DNA of 17,365 nucleotides from a bacterium (lineage in GTDB: Bacteria; UBP6; JAFGXH01): the NCBI GenBank assembly GCA_027064085.1, contig JAMOQH010000039.1, positions 1-17,365 of the forward strand, read 5' to 3'. The notes under the pieces were generated by a model that was not told the DNA's origin, did not search any database, and worked only from the letters and a program-made list of their open reading frames with translations. Positions 5,654 through 14,321 of this stretch are shown one piece after another. Within the stretch, counting starts at the first letter, position 1; every line of letters begins with the position of its first letter. The position numbers and the translations under genes are program-made.

Positions 5654-8037
5654 ATATCCAACATTGCAATAGTAACGGCATCTCCACCATCATCATTAGG
5701 AGCCTTCATATAAGACCTTACAAGAGGGTGTTTTTTAAGAAATCCTCTGACATGTTTTTTTAGTATTCCCGTTCCGTGTCCATGTATAATGTATCCATAT
5801 TGTTTATTTTGGTAATATAGTTTATCTAAAAAATGGTCTATTAATGGTTCACTATCGTATCTGTCTTTACCAATAATATCAAGAGTATTCTTTTTTGTTC
5901 TTATCATTGTTTCATCTGTAATGGTTTTATCATTTTCTTTGCTTTCTACTTTAATTTTCTTTTTAATTTTATCTATCATTAAATCATTTTTAGATTTTGC
6001 AGGAGCTAAGTCATTTATTTTAGTTGTTATTTTCATATTATCAGTTTGAACAGTGATTCTTTTTTTGGATATATTTATTATTGTTCCATGCGTTGAAAGA
6101 GATTTTACAAAAACTTTTTGAGCAACAGATATTTCATTTAAATTTAATATATCATCATCATCAAGAGATACTTTTTTATTTAATTCTTTAATCTGATTAT
6201 CTTTTTTAAACCTTTTATTATCTAATTTTTTCAACATATCTTCTTGTTCTTTTTTAGATTTTTTATTTATATCTTTAAGATAGGTTTTCATTTGTAATCT
6301 AGTGTTATCAAGCTCTTCTTTTATCATTTTTTCTTTTTTTAGCATAAATTTAGATTTTTCAAGTTTGAATTTTCTTTCTTCTTCTTGAAATTTTTTGAAT
6401 TTTTTTTCATTTTCTTTGAGTTTCTGGCTTTTTTCTTCATAAAAGTTGATTTTTTTATTCAATTTATCAATTAGTTTAGTTACAGAGTTTTCTTTTATTG
6501 CAAGGTGTTTTTTGGAGTTTTCTATTATTTCAGGGCTTATTTTTAAATTTTTGGCTATTTCAAGAGGTAAAGAATCACTAATTTGATTATAATATAGTTT
6601 ATAAGTTGGTTCCATATTTTCATCAAGTTGAACAGAAGCATTTAAAAACTTATCTTGCTCAAGTGCGTAGTATTTTAGTTCGTTATAGTGAGTTGTAACT
6701 ATAGTTCTAACTCTTTTATTACTTACTGAATCTAAATATCCCTTTGATAGAGCTGCACCGGTTTCAGGAGCTGTATTTTGTAAAATTTCATCTATTAAAA
6801 TGAGGTCATCTTTATTTGATTTTTTATATGCATAATCTAATTCTTTTAAGTGAGATGTAAATGATGACTGATTTTTTTCTATTGATTGATTATCTCCAAT
6901 AATGGCAAATAAGTTATTTGATATGAAAAATGTAGAGTCTTCTTCTAAAGGAGGGAATATCGCTGATTTTACTAGTAAATACACCATACCTATTGTTTTT
7001 AAGGCAACTGTTTTACCGCCTGCATTAGGGCCAGATATTATCATTGTATGGGTGTTATTATCCATTTTAATGTTAATAGCTTTGGTTTTATTTGGGTTTT
7101 CAAGTTTCATCAATGGATTATATACATTTCGCAGGTCTATATTAAATGAAGGACTTATTGTAACCGGGTGGGCATCAAGGGCTTGAGAAAATTTAAATCT
7201 ACTAAAAAATAAATCTATTTGAACATATACTTCAATTAAATCAAGTAAACTTTGCATATATGGTTTTAAAACTAATATTAATTCTTTGAGTATTCTTTTT
7301 ATTTCCTCTTCTTCCTTTTTCTTTTCAAGAATTAGTTTATTATTGCTTTCTAATACTTCGGTAGGCTCTATAAAAACCGTTTCACCTGTATTTGACCTAT
7401 CATGAACTATTCCTTTTATTGTGCCTTTAAAGCTAGATTTTAATGGAAGGACAAACCTTTCTTTTCTTATCGTATAAAAATCTTCTTGTAAATATTTATT
7501 TAAATCTCGTCTTGATAAATAATCCTTGAGGGTATTTCTAATGTGTAGTTCATGGCTTTTAATTCGTTTTCTGATATCTAAAAGTTTCATTGAGGCTGTT
7601 GATTTAACAATTCCGTTTTTATCAATAATTTTGTATACTTCTTTATCGCTTTCGGGGATTTCTCTTGAAAATAAATCAATTTTCTTTTTTAAAATCGAAA
7701 ATTCACCATCTTTAAGACTTTCAACATATTTTGAAAATTTTCTAAAATCATCACTCATAGATGCAATTTCTAAAAAATCCTCTGGATTAATTAATAAATT
7801 TTTCTCTATATATTTTAAGTGAGTTCTAATATCTACTTTCTTTAAAAAATTAAATTTATCTTCATTTATTGGGTATTTGAAAAATTCTTCTGTTACTTTA
7901 ATATTCTCTTTTAATTCGTTACCGGATTCAAAAATAAAGAGTGTATAAAGTTCTTTTGTTACATTATATTTAAAATATTTTTTAAAATATTCAATAATTT
8001 TATCAAAATCAAGTGTTTCTAGTAATTGTTTATTCAT
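5650..8037 (-). CDS. mutS2: MutS2 family ATPase/endonuclease with Smr domain
   Basis: This 795-aa protein has the usual MutS2 length and order: helical core and clamp (about 1-300), ABC-type ATPase (about 320-520), long charged coiled-coil (about 510-640), then a C-terminal Smr domain (about 720-795). Walker A is GPNAGGKT (336-343), Walker B LILIDEI (412-418), followed by TTHYNELK. The Smr domain keeps HGHGTG and the final hydrophobic strand. MutS2 proteins suppress recombination and, in some bacteria, rescue collided ribosomes. The signature after Walker B reads EILQNTAPETG rather than the usual ELGxGTDPxEG, and the LDLR/LDLHG-type motif of Smr is LDIIG, so activity may differ. It is third in an operon with pheT and a lipoprotein, with a ribosome site AGAGGA before the ATG. 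Confidence 0.93.
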   Translation of the reverse strand: MNKQLLETLDFDKIIEYFKKYFKYNVTKELYTLFIFESGNELKENIKVTEEFFKYPINEDKFNFLKKVDIRTHLKYIEKNLLINPEDFLEIASMSDDFRKFSKYVESLKDGEFSILKKKIDLFSREIPESDKEVYKIIDKNGIVKSTASMKLLDIRKRIKSHELHIRNTLKDYLSRRDLNKYLQEDFYTIRKERFVLPLKSSFKGTIKGIVHDRSNTGETVFIEPTEVLESNNKLILEKKKEEEEIKRILKELILVLKPYMQSLLDLIEVYVQIDLFFSRFKFSQALDAHPVTISPSFNIDLRNVYNPLMKLENPNKTKAINIKMDNNTHTMIISGPNAGGKTVALKTIGMVYLLVKSAIFPPLEEDSTFFISNNLFAIIGDNQSIEKNQSSFTSHLKELDYAYKKSNKDDLILIDEILQNTAPETGAALSKGYLDSVSNKRVRTIVTTHYNELKYYALEQDKFLNASVQLDENMEPTYKLYYNQISDSLPLEIAKNLKISPEIIENSKKHLAIKENSVTKLIDKLNKKINFYEEKSQKLKENEKKFKKFQEEERKFKLEKSKFMLKKEKMIKEELDNTRLQMKTYLKDINKKSKKEQEDMLKKLDNKRFKKDNQIKELNKKVSLDDDDILNLNEISVAQKVFVKSLSTHGTIINISKKRITVQTDNMKITTKINDLAPAKSKNDLMIDKIKKKIKVESKENDKTITDETMIRTKKNTLDIIGKDRYDSEPLIDHFLDKLYYQNKQYGYIIHGHGTGILKKHVRGFLKKHPLVRSYMKAPNDDGGDAVTIAMLDI

Positions 8038-8059
8038 ATTGTCCTCTTAGGGGGGATTT

Positions 8060-8614
8060 TTAGTATACAAAGCTCTTTAAGTTAAAACTAGATTGTTTTG
8101 TTGCAATTCCTTCTTGGTTTTCATAGAATGTTTCCATTTTAACAAGCCATAAATCAGGACAGAAAACTCTTATTGTAATGCTTCTGCCACCATTTTCTAG
8201 TCCTTTTACATAAGAAACTTTTAAGCAGTTTTTAATTTTATCTTCAGCAAATTTAAATGTAGTATTTATGTCTTCAATTGTTGCAATACTTGTATCTTTA
8301 CCATTATTACTATTTACAACCCAAGTATTTCCTTTTATTATTGGATATTTAATCCAATAATAATATTGATTTTTATAACCATCTTTATCTTTAGTATAAA
8401 TTTGAGATTTGTTATCAGTTAAAACTCCTTTGGCATTTTGTGTTATTTTAATTGTAATATCCTTTTTTTCTTTTAATAATTCGCCTGTATAAAGCCAAGT
8501 TGTGTTCATTTTAGCTTTTAAATAATTTACATTTTTTTGTGTTTTAACATTTTTATTACCGTTACAAGATATAAAAATAAATGTGATAGTTAATAGTATT
8601 AGTATTGCTTTCAT
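8060..8614 (-). CDS. Putative lipoprotein, function unknown
   Basis: This is 184 aa with a lipoprotein signal peptide: a short positive start, a hydrophobic stretch and lipobox IFISC with lipidated Cys17. The mature part is rich in Lys, Asn and aromatic residues and looks beta-stranded, with a STWLYTGEL-like segment (NTTWLYTGEL) near the N-terminus and two cysteines (about 130 and 150) that could pair. I do not recognise a domain. It lies between pheT (24-bp gap) and mutS2 (22-bp gap) and has a strong ribosome site AAGGAG, so it is expressed with them. Probably anchored in the outer membrane. Confidence 0.85.
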   Translation of the reverse strand: MKAILILLTITFIFISCNGNKNVKTQKNVNYLKAKMNTTWLYTGELLKEKKDITIKITQNAKGVLTDNKSQIYTKDKDGYKNQYYYWIKYPIIKGNTWVVNSNNGKDTSIATIEDINTTFKFAEDKIKNCLKVSYVKGLENGGRSITIRVFCPDLWLVKMETFYENQEGIATKQSSFNLKSFVY

Positions 8615-8638
8615 AATTCTCCTTAATTAAGTATTATT

Positions 8639-11071
8639 TTAATTTTTTAATTTAAATCCTTTTTTGTCAAGAGCGGCAACTATATTATCAAGAGTTTTGT
8701 CTATTTCTTTTGATTTTAATGTTTTGTTATCATCACCTAAGGTAATTTTTATAGATACAGCCTTTTTATTTTCTTCAATAGGGTGACCTGCATAAATAGT
8801 TAGTAATTCTATGTCTTTTAGTAGCTTTTTTGCACTTTTTTTAGCAATTTCAAAAATATCTTTAACTAAATCTCTTTTATTTGCAATTACTGTAAGTTCA
8901 AAATTTGTATAAGGGTATTTTTGTAGGTCTGAAAATTTTATTACCGACTTTTTAGCATTATATAATTTTCCTAAATCTATATTTAATACTACTAGTCTTC
9001 CATTGATTCCGTTTTTATTTAAAAATCTTGGGTCAAATTCATCTATAGATGCAAAAATATCTCTTCCTCTTTTGTACTCTAATGTTCTATAAGGATGAGC
9101 AAATGATTTATTATTATTTGGAATAAAAGGCATAGTTCCTTTAAAGTTTAAACTAGCAAATAAATCATTAATAATTCCTTTCATTTCATAAAAAGCATCT
9201 TTTGATTCTTCGCTGTTTTGAACATATTTTCCTGCAAGCAAATATCTATGTTCTGTAGCCAAACCATCAGAAGTTTTTTCTTCTAAATGATAGCCTCTAC
9301 CAACTTCAAAGAAGTTAAATTTAGAGAAATTTTTAGAATTCACTTTTGCTGTTTTTAAAGCTGAAATAAACAAATTTCTTCTTATTTTTGTATATTCTGT
9401 AGATAAATAATTTTTTAATCCTAAATAATCTTCTGGATTTTCATTAAAAGCTTCAATATCGTTTTCATTTACAAATGAATAATTATATACTTCATTAAAA
9501 TCATATTTATTTACAAATATATTCTTTAATTTTCTTTCAAATAGCCTTTCTTTATTCATATTTGGAGGTTTTACCTCTGAAAGAAATGGTTTAGGAGTAA
9601 TATTATCATAACCATAAATTCTACCTATTTCCTCTATTATATCAGCTTTGATAGACACATCTTTTGTTGCTCTGAATGAAGGAACTTTTATTTTATTTTC
9701 TTTTCCCTCTGATATAAATTCAAAATGGAGATTAGTAAGAATTTTTTTTATGTCATTGTCGCTTAATTCATTAAGCGATAAACCTAATTTATTTCTAATA
9801 TCATCATAACTAAAGTCTATGTATAGAGTATCTAGCTTAGTAGGGTAGTTATCTACTAACTCAGATGCAATATAAGCATTAGGAGAAGTTTCTTTTATTA
9901 AGTAATATGCTAGCTCAATGGCATTAATTGTGTTTTCTGGGTCTTGGGATTTCTCAAATCTATTTGAACTGTCTGTTCTGATTGCTAGTTTATTTGCACA
10001 TCTTCTAATTGTTGCTGCATGGAAATTTGCACTTTCAAGTACTATATCAGTTGTATTCTCATCTATTTTAGTATTATCTCCACCCATTACTCCTGCAATA
10101 GCAATAGCTTTTTCTTTATCTGCAATAACTAAATGAGTATCCAATAAAGACTTTTCTTGTTCATCAAGGGTTTTAATTTTTTCACCATTTTGTGCAAATC
10201 TTACAATGATTTCAGGACTAGACAGTTTTTTAAGGTCAAAGGCATGCATAGGTTGCCCCAATTCCATCATTACATAATTTGTCATGTCAACAATATTGTT
10301 TATTGGGTTAAGGCCCATATCAATTAATGCTCTTTGCATCCATTCAGGAGAATCTTTTATTTCAATATTTTTAATTACAATTCCATTATATCTTCTGCAT
10401 ACTTCGGGAGTTTTAATTTCAACTTTTAAGTTAACTTCTGTTTTTTTATTATTGTAATCACTCATGAATTTATCATGATAGTAGTTTGGTTTAAGTTTTC
10501 CTTTAAGTATTGCAACAATTTCCCTTGCAAAGCCCAAATGCCCCCATAAATCAGGCCGGTGAGTAATTGATTTATTATCTATTTCAAGGAGAGTATCGCT
10601 AGTTTCTAGTATAGTTGATAATGGAAGGTCAAGAGCGGTATTTTTATCAAGTTTCATTATTCCACCATGGTCATTTGATAATTTTAATTCTCTTGCACTA
10701 CAAAGCATTCCAAAAGATTCAACTCCTTTTAGCTTTCCTTTTTTTATTTTTAATGTTTTTTCTCCTTCAAGAGGTAAAACTGTTCCTACTTTTGCTAATG
10801 GAACTATATCTCCAACATTAATATTAGGAGCTCCACAAACAACTTGTAAAATTTCTTTACCTGTATCTATTTTAGTAACTTGTAAATGATCTGTTTCTGG
10901 TATTTTTTCTATTTCAAGTATTTTTGCACTATAAACCTGGCTTAAATGAGGATGAGTTTGTTTAAAACCTTCAACTTCTGCAATACTCATAGTAACTTTG
11001 TTAGAAAATTCTTTTATATTAATTTCTGGAAAATCTGCTAGTTTTCTTAACCAATTTAATGATATCCACAT
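8639..11071 (-). CDS. pheT: Phenylalanine--tRNA ligase beta subunit
   Basis: This is the 810-aa beta chain of the alpha2-beta2 enzyme that charges tRNA-Phe; the length is normal. In order there is the N-terminal WISLNWLRKL segment, an OB-fold tRNA-binding domain (about 40-150, VVCGAPN and GxMLCSARELKLS-like sequence), a B3/B4 editing domain (about 205-400, with NNIVDMTNYVMMELGQPMHAFD within residues about 255-280), a B5 domain (about 405-480), the catalytic-like domain (about 490-700), and a C-terminal FDX-ACB anticodon-binding domain (about 715-810, SDLQKYPYTNFELTV). The catalytic alpha chain, pheS, usually directly precedes pheT but is not in the window: upstream is a divergent promoter region. 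GGGGA precedes the ATG. Confidence 0.96.
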   Translation of the reverse strand: MWISLNWLRKLADFPEINIKEFSNKVTMSIAEVEGFKQTHPHLSQVYSAKILEIEKIPETDHLQVTKIDTGKEILQVVCGAPNINVGDIVPLAKVGTVLPLEGEKTLKIKKGKLKGVESFGMLCSARELKLSNDHGGIMKLDKNTALDLPLSTILETSDTLLEIDNKSITHRPDLWGHLGFAREIVAILKGKLKPNYYHDKFMSDYNNKKTEVNLKVEIKTPEVCRRYNGIVIKNIEIKDSPEWMQRALIDMGLNPINNIVDMTNYVMMELGQPMHAFDLKKLSSPEIIVRFAQNGEKIKTLDEQEKSLLDTHLVIADKEKAIAIAGVMGGDNTKIDENTTDIVLESANFHAATIRRCANKLAIRTDSSNRFEKSQDPENTINAIELAYYLIKETSPNAYIASELVDNYPTKLDTLYIDFSYDDIRNKLGLSLNELSDNDIKKILTNLHFEFISEGKENKIKVPSFRATKDVSIKADIIEEIGRIYGYDNITPKPFLSEVKPPNMNKERLFERKLKNIFVNKYDFNEVYNYSFVNENDIEAFNENPEDYLGLKNYLSTEYTKIRRNLFISALKTAKVNSKNFSKFNFFEVGRGYHLEEKTSDGLATEHRYLLAGKYVQNSEESKDAFYEMKGIINDLFASLNFKGTMPFIPNNNKSFAHPYRTLEYKRGRDIFASIDEFDPRFLNKNGINGRLVVLNIDLGKLYNAKKSVIKFSDLQKYPYTNFELTVIANKRDLVKDIFEIAKKSAKKLLKDIELLTIYAGHPIEENKKAVSIKITLGDDNKTLKSKEIDKTLDNIVAALDKKGFKLKN

Positions 11072-11125
11072 ATATTATCCCCTATAGAACACATAAAGAG
11101 TGAAATTTAACATAAAAGTAGTATT

Positions 11126-11155
11126 ATTTCAATATTTTTGTGATTTCAATATTTT
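11126..11155. repeat. 13-bp direct repeat upstream of pheT
   Basis: ATTTCAATATTTT occurs at 11126-11138 and again at 11143-11155, a period of 17. It lies in the divergent region, 55-85 bp before the pheT start. On the minus strand one copy supplies TTGAAA, 17 bp before TAATAC, a possible promoter. It could be a regulator site or chance in AT-rich DNA. Confidence 0.3.
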
Positions 11156-11202
11156 AAATTTTTCTACTATTATGGTTTTGATTAATATTTTTATTATTTA
11201 TG

Positions 11203-11232
11203 GCTCTTCAAAGCCTTGTGGCTTTTACGAGC
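11203..11232. other. Imperfect hairpin in the pheT/lipoprotein divergent region
   Basis: AAAGCC (11210-11215) and GGCTTT (11220-11225) enclose a TTGT loop. GCTC (11203-11206) and GAGC (11229-11232) extend the stem across a 3x3 internal loop. On the plus strand a run of T follows at 11236-11240, so it could terminate rightward transcription arriving from the pheT side, or act in an early leader of pheT on the minus strand. It is the strongest structure in the 254-bp gap 11072-11325. Confidence 0.45.
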
Positions 11233-11268
11233 AAATTTTTACTTTGGTCAAAATAAAAGTAAAATCAC

Positions 11269-11297
11269 TTGACAACTTTGTAAAGCCACATTAGAAT
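11269..11297 (+). promoter_or_regulatory. Consensus-like sigma-70 promoter of the lipoprotein-cobO-mce operon
   Basis: A perfect -35 TTGACA (11269-11274) is followed after exactly 17 bp by TAGAAT (11292-11297). Expected initiation is near 11304, leaving a leader of about 22 nt with AAGGA before the TTG start at 11326. Confidence 0.65.
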
Positions 11298-11325
11298 ATA
11301 ATAACTTTGTTATAAGGATTTTATT

Positions 11326-11832
11326 TTGAAGTTTTTATTTATTTTTTTAATAGTTGTAACTGTTTTTGTTTCATGCAAAGAAAAAGACTTGTTCTCTGTA
11401 AGATTACCTGAAAATCAAACGGATTTTATAACTAAAGAAAAAGTTAAGTATAATAGGGGCGTTCAGCTTAGATACTCTAAAAGCAAAACTATCTTTTTTT
11501 CTTCTATAGAAAATATGTTGAAATATGTAAAAAAATATAATTGGAATTTATTAAAAGCAGGTGTAAAAAAGGCTTATATTACTGATTATTACAAATCAAA
11601 AAATAAGAAAACTGAAATGTGGATTAACTTAAATGTTGCTTTTTTGGCATATATTAAAGATAGTAAAGGTAATAGAACATTAATTGCTTTTAATAATCCT
11701 AAAATTTTAATAAAACATAAAAATGATATTCTTCCATTAAATTGGAAGTATACAAAACCCATGAAAGCTAAGTATTTTACTTTTATTGAATTAATTAGGG
11801 AGTTAAGAGCAGTTAAAAGAGGTAAAAAATGA
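11326..11832 (+). CDS. Putative lipoprotein, function unknown
   Basis: This 168-aa product starts at TTG: the codon directly follows a well placed AAGGA and gives a typical signal peptide, ending in lipobox VFVSC with Cys17. The mature chain is short, basic (many Lys) and has no recognised domain. Segments such as NYNLL-like and WINLNVAFLAYIKD suggest beta strands and an alpha/beta fold. Its last four bases overlap the next start (ATGA), so it is translationally coupled to the CobO-like gene and the MCE gene behind it. The consensus-like promoter with a weak TTG start suggests strong transcription but damped translation. A role in the cell envelope together with the MCE protein is a guess. 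Confidence 0.82.
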   Translation: MKFLFIFLIVVTVFVSCKEKDLFSVRLPENQTDFITKEKVKYNRGVQLRYSKSKTIFFSSIENMLKYVKKYNWNLLKAGVKKAYITDYYKSKNKKTEMWINLNVAFLAYIKDSKGNRTLIAFNNPKILIKHKNDILPLNWKYTKPMKAKYFTFIELIRELRAVKRGKK

Positions 11833-12359
11833 AAAATGGACAAATTCAGTTATATATGGGGCACTCAAAAGGTAAATCAACAGCTGCTCTAGGGCAATTA
11901 ATAAGAGCTTATGGAAGAGGCTTAAATTGTGCGATTATATATTTTGATAAAGGTGGTTTTAATTATGGAGAAAGAAAGGTATTGAAACAACTAGAAATAA
12001 GCCATTTTATTACAGGAATGAATAGAATGGGTAAAACCGACTCTGATTTTAGGTTTGGAGTAATACAAGATGATATAAATGAAGCAAATAGAGGGCTAAG
12101 TATTTTAAAAGAATTAATGCAAGAAAATTATGATTTAATTGTTTGTGATGAAATTAACTCTACAACAAATTTAGGCATGCTTAAAGAAAGTGATGTTATT
12201 GAAGTATTAAAATCAAAACCTGACTCGGTAGAATTAGTTTTAACTGGTAGAGATGCCCCTCAATCCTTTATTGATATCGCTACTTTAGTTACTGAAATGA
12301 AATTACATAAGCATTATTATTATGATGGAGTTATGGCAAGAATAGGTATAGAATATTAA
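11829..12359 (+). CDS. CobO/BtuR-type ATP:corrinoid adenosyltransferase-like protein
   Basis: At 176 aa it has normal length. Family enzymes transfer the adenosyl group of ATP to cob(I)alamin in the cytoplasm, the last activation step for adenosylcobalamin. Visible features are a P-loop GHSKGKSTAALG (11-22), Walker B-like LIVCDEIN (103-110), LTGRDAP (138-144), VTEM (154-157) and the conserved end ARIGIEY. The usual P-loop reads GxGKGKTTAA, so two positions differ here (S for G, S for T), though Lys and a hydroxyl residue remain. No other cobalamin gene is present. It overlaps the lipoprotein start-side by 4 bp and the MCE gene by 1 bp, an unexpected setting for a B12 enzyme. It could have another nucleotide-dependent role. 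Confidence 0.82.
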   Translation: MKNGQIQLYMGHSKGKSTAALGQLIRAYGRGLNCAIIYFDKGGFNYGERKVLKQLEISHFITGMNRMGKTDSDFRFGVIQDDINEANRGLSILKELMQENYDLIVCDEINSTTNLGMLKESDVIEVLKSKPDSVELVLTGRDAPQSFIDIATLVTEMKLHKHYYYDGVMARIGIEY

Positions 12360-13390
12360 TGGAAAAGACTCCTTCCTTATTGGGAATTATAATTAGATTA
12401 GCAATAGTTATTACATTTGCATTATTTGTGTTTTTGAAATTTTCTTTTGATATTTTTGACATCCACTTTGATAAAAGAGACTTAAAATATAGTATATTAT
12501 TTGAACATGCAACAGGGGTCCAAAAGAATACCCAACTTGAAGTAAGTGGATTTAAAATAGGTCATGTGATAGCTATTAAACATATTAAAGATAATGGTAA
12601 AACTAAGGCTAAAATAGAAGTTGTGATTAATAAAAAATACCAAGATGTAATTACAGATAAAGCCTATATTTTTATTGCAAGAAGAAAGTTTATTGGTTTG
12701 ACATTTATACAAATTATACCAACTTTAGATGGCAAAGTTTTACAAGATGGAGACACAATAAATGGAGTCTCGCCTCCAAGGTATAACCTGTTGTTTACTA
12801 GAGCCAAAGAACTATTAGTGTATTTTAATAAATTTCTAGAAAAGAGTCATTTTAATGATTTATTAAATGAATATAAATCATTAATTACTGAAATAAAATT
12901 ATTAAAAAAAGATATTAATGAAAAATTACCTAGTTTAAAATCTAATAGCTTAAAATTAATAGCAGATGTAAAAAAACTAAAGAAAGTTTATAATAATAAC
13001 TCAAAAAGTTTAATAAAAGATACTAAAACTGTTCTTTTAGTTACAAATGATATAATTACAAATAATAAGGGACAAATAATAAATACTTTAGACAAAAGTA
13101 GTGACTTATCTGATAAAATGATAAATTTAAAAGATGATAGTTTGTTTTTAATTCATAAAAATAGACCTAAAATTAATAAAATAATTGATGATATTGAGCT
13201 TTCTATTAAAAAAATAGATAAATTACAAAAAAAGATAGAAAATTTAACTGATACTTTTGATATAGGAATAGGAAATATTGGTTTATTTTTAAATGATAAA
13301 GAAATTTACGATTACAGTAGATTTATAATGAAAATAATTAAACAAGAATCTTATAGGTACTTATTACCTATTAAACACAAGTATAAATAA
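12359..13390 (+). CDS. MCE/MlaD-family membrane-anchored lipid transport protein
   Basis: This 343-aa protein has one N-terminal transmembrane helix (about 9-28), an MCE domain (about 42-122: LKYSILFEHATGVQKNTQLEV... with GFKIGHV and FIGLTFIQI), a proline-containing turn (VSPPRYN), and a long helical periplasmic part (about 145-298, Lys/Leu/Ile-rich coiled coil). It ends in DIGIGNIGLFLNDKEIYDYS, which resembles the G-(N/T)-x-G-x-LLND-x-E-LYD motif common in MCE proteins. Such proteins form hexameric rings or tubes that move lipids between inner and outer membranes. The MlaE permease and MlaF ATPase that usually sit beside it are absent here, so the transporter would be completed from another locus. 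Its stop faces the moxR stop with 3 bp between them. Confidence 0.88.
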   Translation: MEKTPSLLGIIIRLAIVITFALFVFLKFSFDIFDIHFDKRDLKYSILFEHATGVQKNTQLEVSGFKIGHVIAIKHIKDNGKTKAKIEVVINKKYQDVITDKAYIFIARRKFIGLTFIQIIPTLDGKVLQDGDTINGVSPPRYNLLFTRAKELLVYFNKFLEKSHFNDLLNEYKSLITEIKLLKKDINEKLPSLKSNSLKLIADVKKLKKVYNNNSKSLIKDTKTVLLVTNDIITNNKGQIINTLDKSSDLSDKMINLKDDSLFLIHKNRPKINKIIDDIELSIKKIDKLQKKIENLTDTFDIGIGNIGLFLNDKEIYDYSRFIMKIIKQESYRYLLPIKHKYK

Positions 13391-13393
13391 GAT

Positions 13394-14320
13394 TTAATTA
13401 GGAATAGGAATTTTTTTTAGTATTTCTTTTATTACTTGACTTTCATTTATACCACTATATTTAATTTGGGAATTTAATTTTATCCTATGAGATATTACAA
13501 ATGGAGATAATTCATAAATATACTCTGGTTTAACGAAATCTAATCCATCAAAATATGCTAAAACTTTTGATAAATCCATTAAGTCTATTGAGGCCCTTGG
13601 ACTTGCTCCTATTAAAATATCCTTATGTTTACGAGTTGATTGAACAATGTTTACTATATAGGCTTTTAATTCAGGACTGATAAACACTGTTTTAGCTTGA
13701 TTTCTTGCTAAATCTAAATCATTTTGACTTAAGCATGCTTGCAATTCATTTAGTTTATTACTATTTTCTTCCTTTTCTGATAATAAAGAGATTTCTTGGA
13801 TTTGACTAAGATAACCTAGTGATAGCCTCATACTAAATCTATCTGTTTGAGCTTCAGGAAGAGGGTAAGTTCCACTCATTTCTAGAGGATTTTGGGTTGC
13901 TATTACAAAAAAGTTATCATTTAAAATATGTTTTTTACCATCTATTGTAACTTGATTTTCTGCCATTGCTTCAAGTAGTGCTGATTGAGTTCTTGGAGCA
14001 GCTCTGTTGATTTCATCTGCTAGTAAAATTGTTGTAAAAATAGCTCCTTTATGAAATTCAAATATATTTTTTTGAGCGTTGTAAATACTAACTCCCATAA
14101 TATCTGACGGGAGTAAATCGGGTGTAAACTGAATTCGGTTAAAATCTAAGTTTAATGACTTAGAAATAGCTTTTGCTAAAGTAGTCTTGCCTGTGCCTGG
14201 AAAGTCCTCTAGGAGTATGTGTTTTTGAGCTATAATTGCAGAAACAATGTATTTTATTGTTGTTTGGTTACCTTTTATTACCTGTTTGATGTTATTTATT
14301 ATTTTATTGTAAAAATTCAT
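13394..14320 (-). CDS. MoxR-family AAA+ ATPase
   Basis: 308 aa, typical size. MoxR proteins are AAA+ chaperone-like ATPases, often paired with von Willebrand A domain partners, that help assemble or activate enzymes or envelope complexes. Walker A is GTGKTT (42-47), Walker B LLADEINRA (99-107), the following helix carries TQSALLEAMAE, sensor 1 is ATQNP (141-145), and the arginine finger region is EAQTDRF with R161. The C-terminal lid contains GASPRAS. It begins one base after the pal stop, so it is coupled to tolB and pal. The customary DUF58 and VWA genes do not follow; instead the convergent MCE gene ends 3 bp away. Confidence 0.94.
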   Translation of the reverse strand: MNFYNKIINNIKQVIKGNQTTIKYIVSAIIAQKHILLEDFPGTGKTTLAKAISKSLNLDFNRIQFTPDLLPSDIMGVSIYNAQKNIFEFHKGAIFTTILLADEINRAAPRTQSALLEAMAENQVTIDGKKHILNDNFFVIATQNPLEMSGTYPLPEAQTDRFSMRLSLGYLSQIQEISLLSEKEENSNKLNELQACLSQNDLDLARNQAKTVFISPELKAYIVNIVQSTRKHKDILIGASPRASIDLMDLSKVLAYFDGLDFVKPEYIYELSPFVISHRIKLNSQIKYSGINESQVIKEILKKIPIPN

Positions 14321-14321
14321 A

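Noticed and set aside
6902-7186. Plus-strand open frame inside mutS2
   Set aside because: It is antisense to the strongly conserved MutS2 ATPase domain; a by-product of codon use.
10615-10821. Leu/Phe-rich plus-strand open frame inside pheT
   Set aside because: It is antisense to the OB-fold of PheT and its hydrophobic look comes from the reverse complement of Lys/Glu-rich codons.
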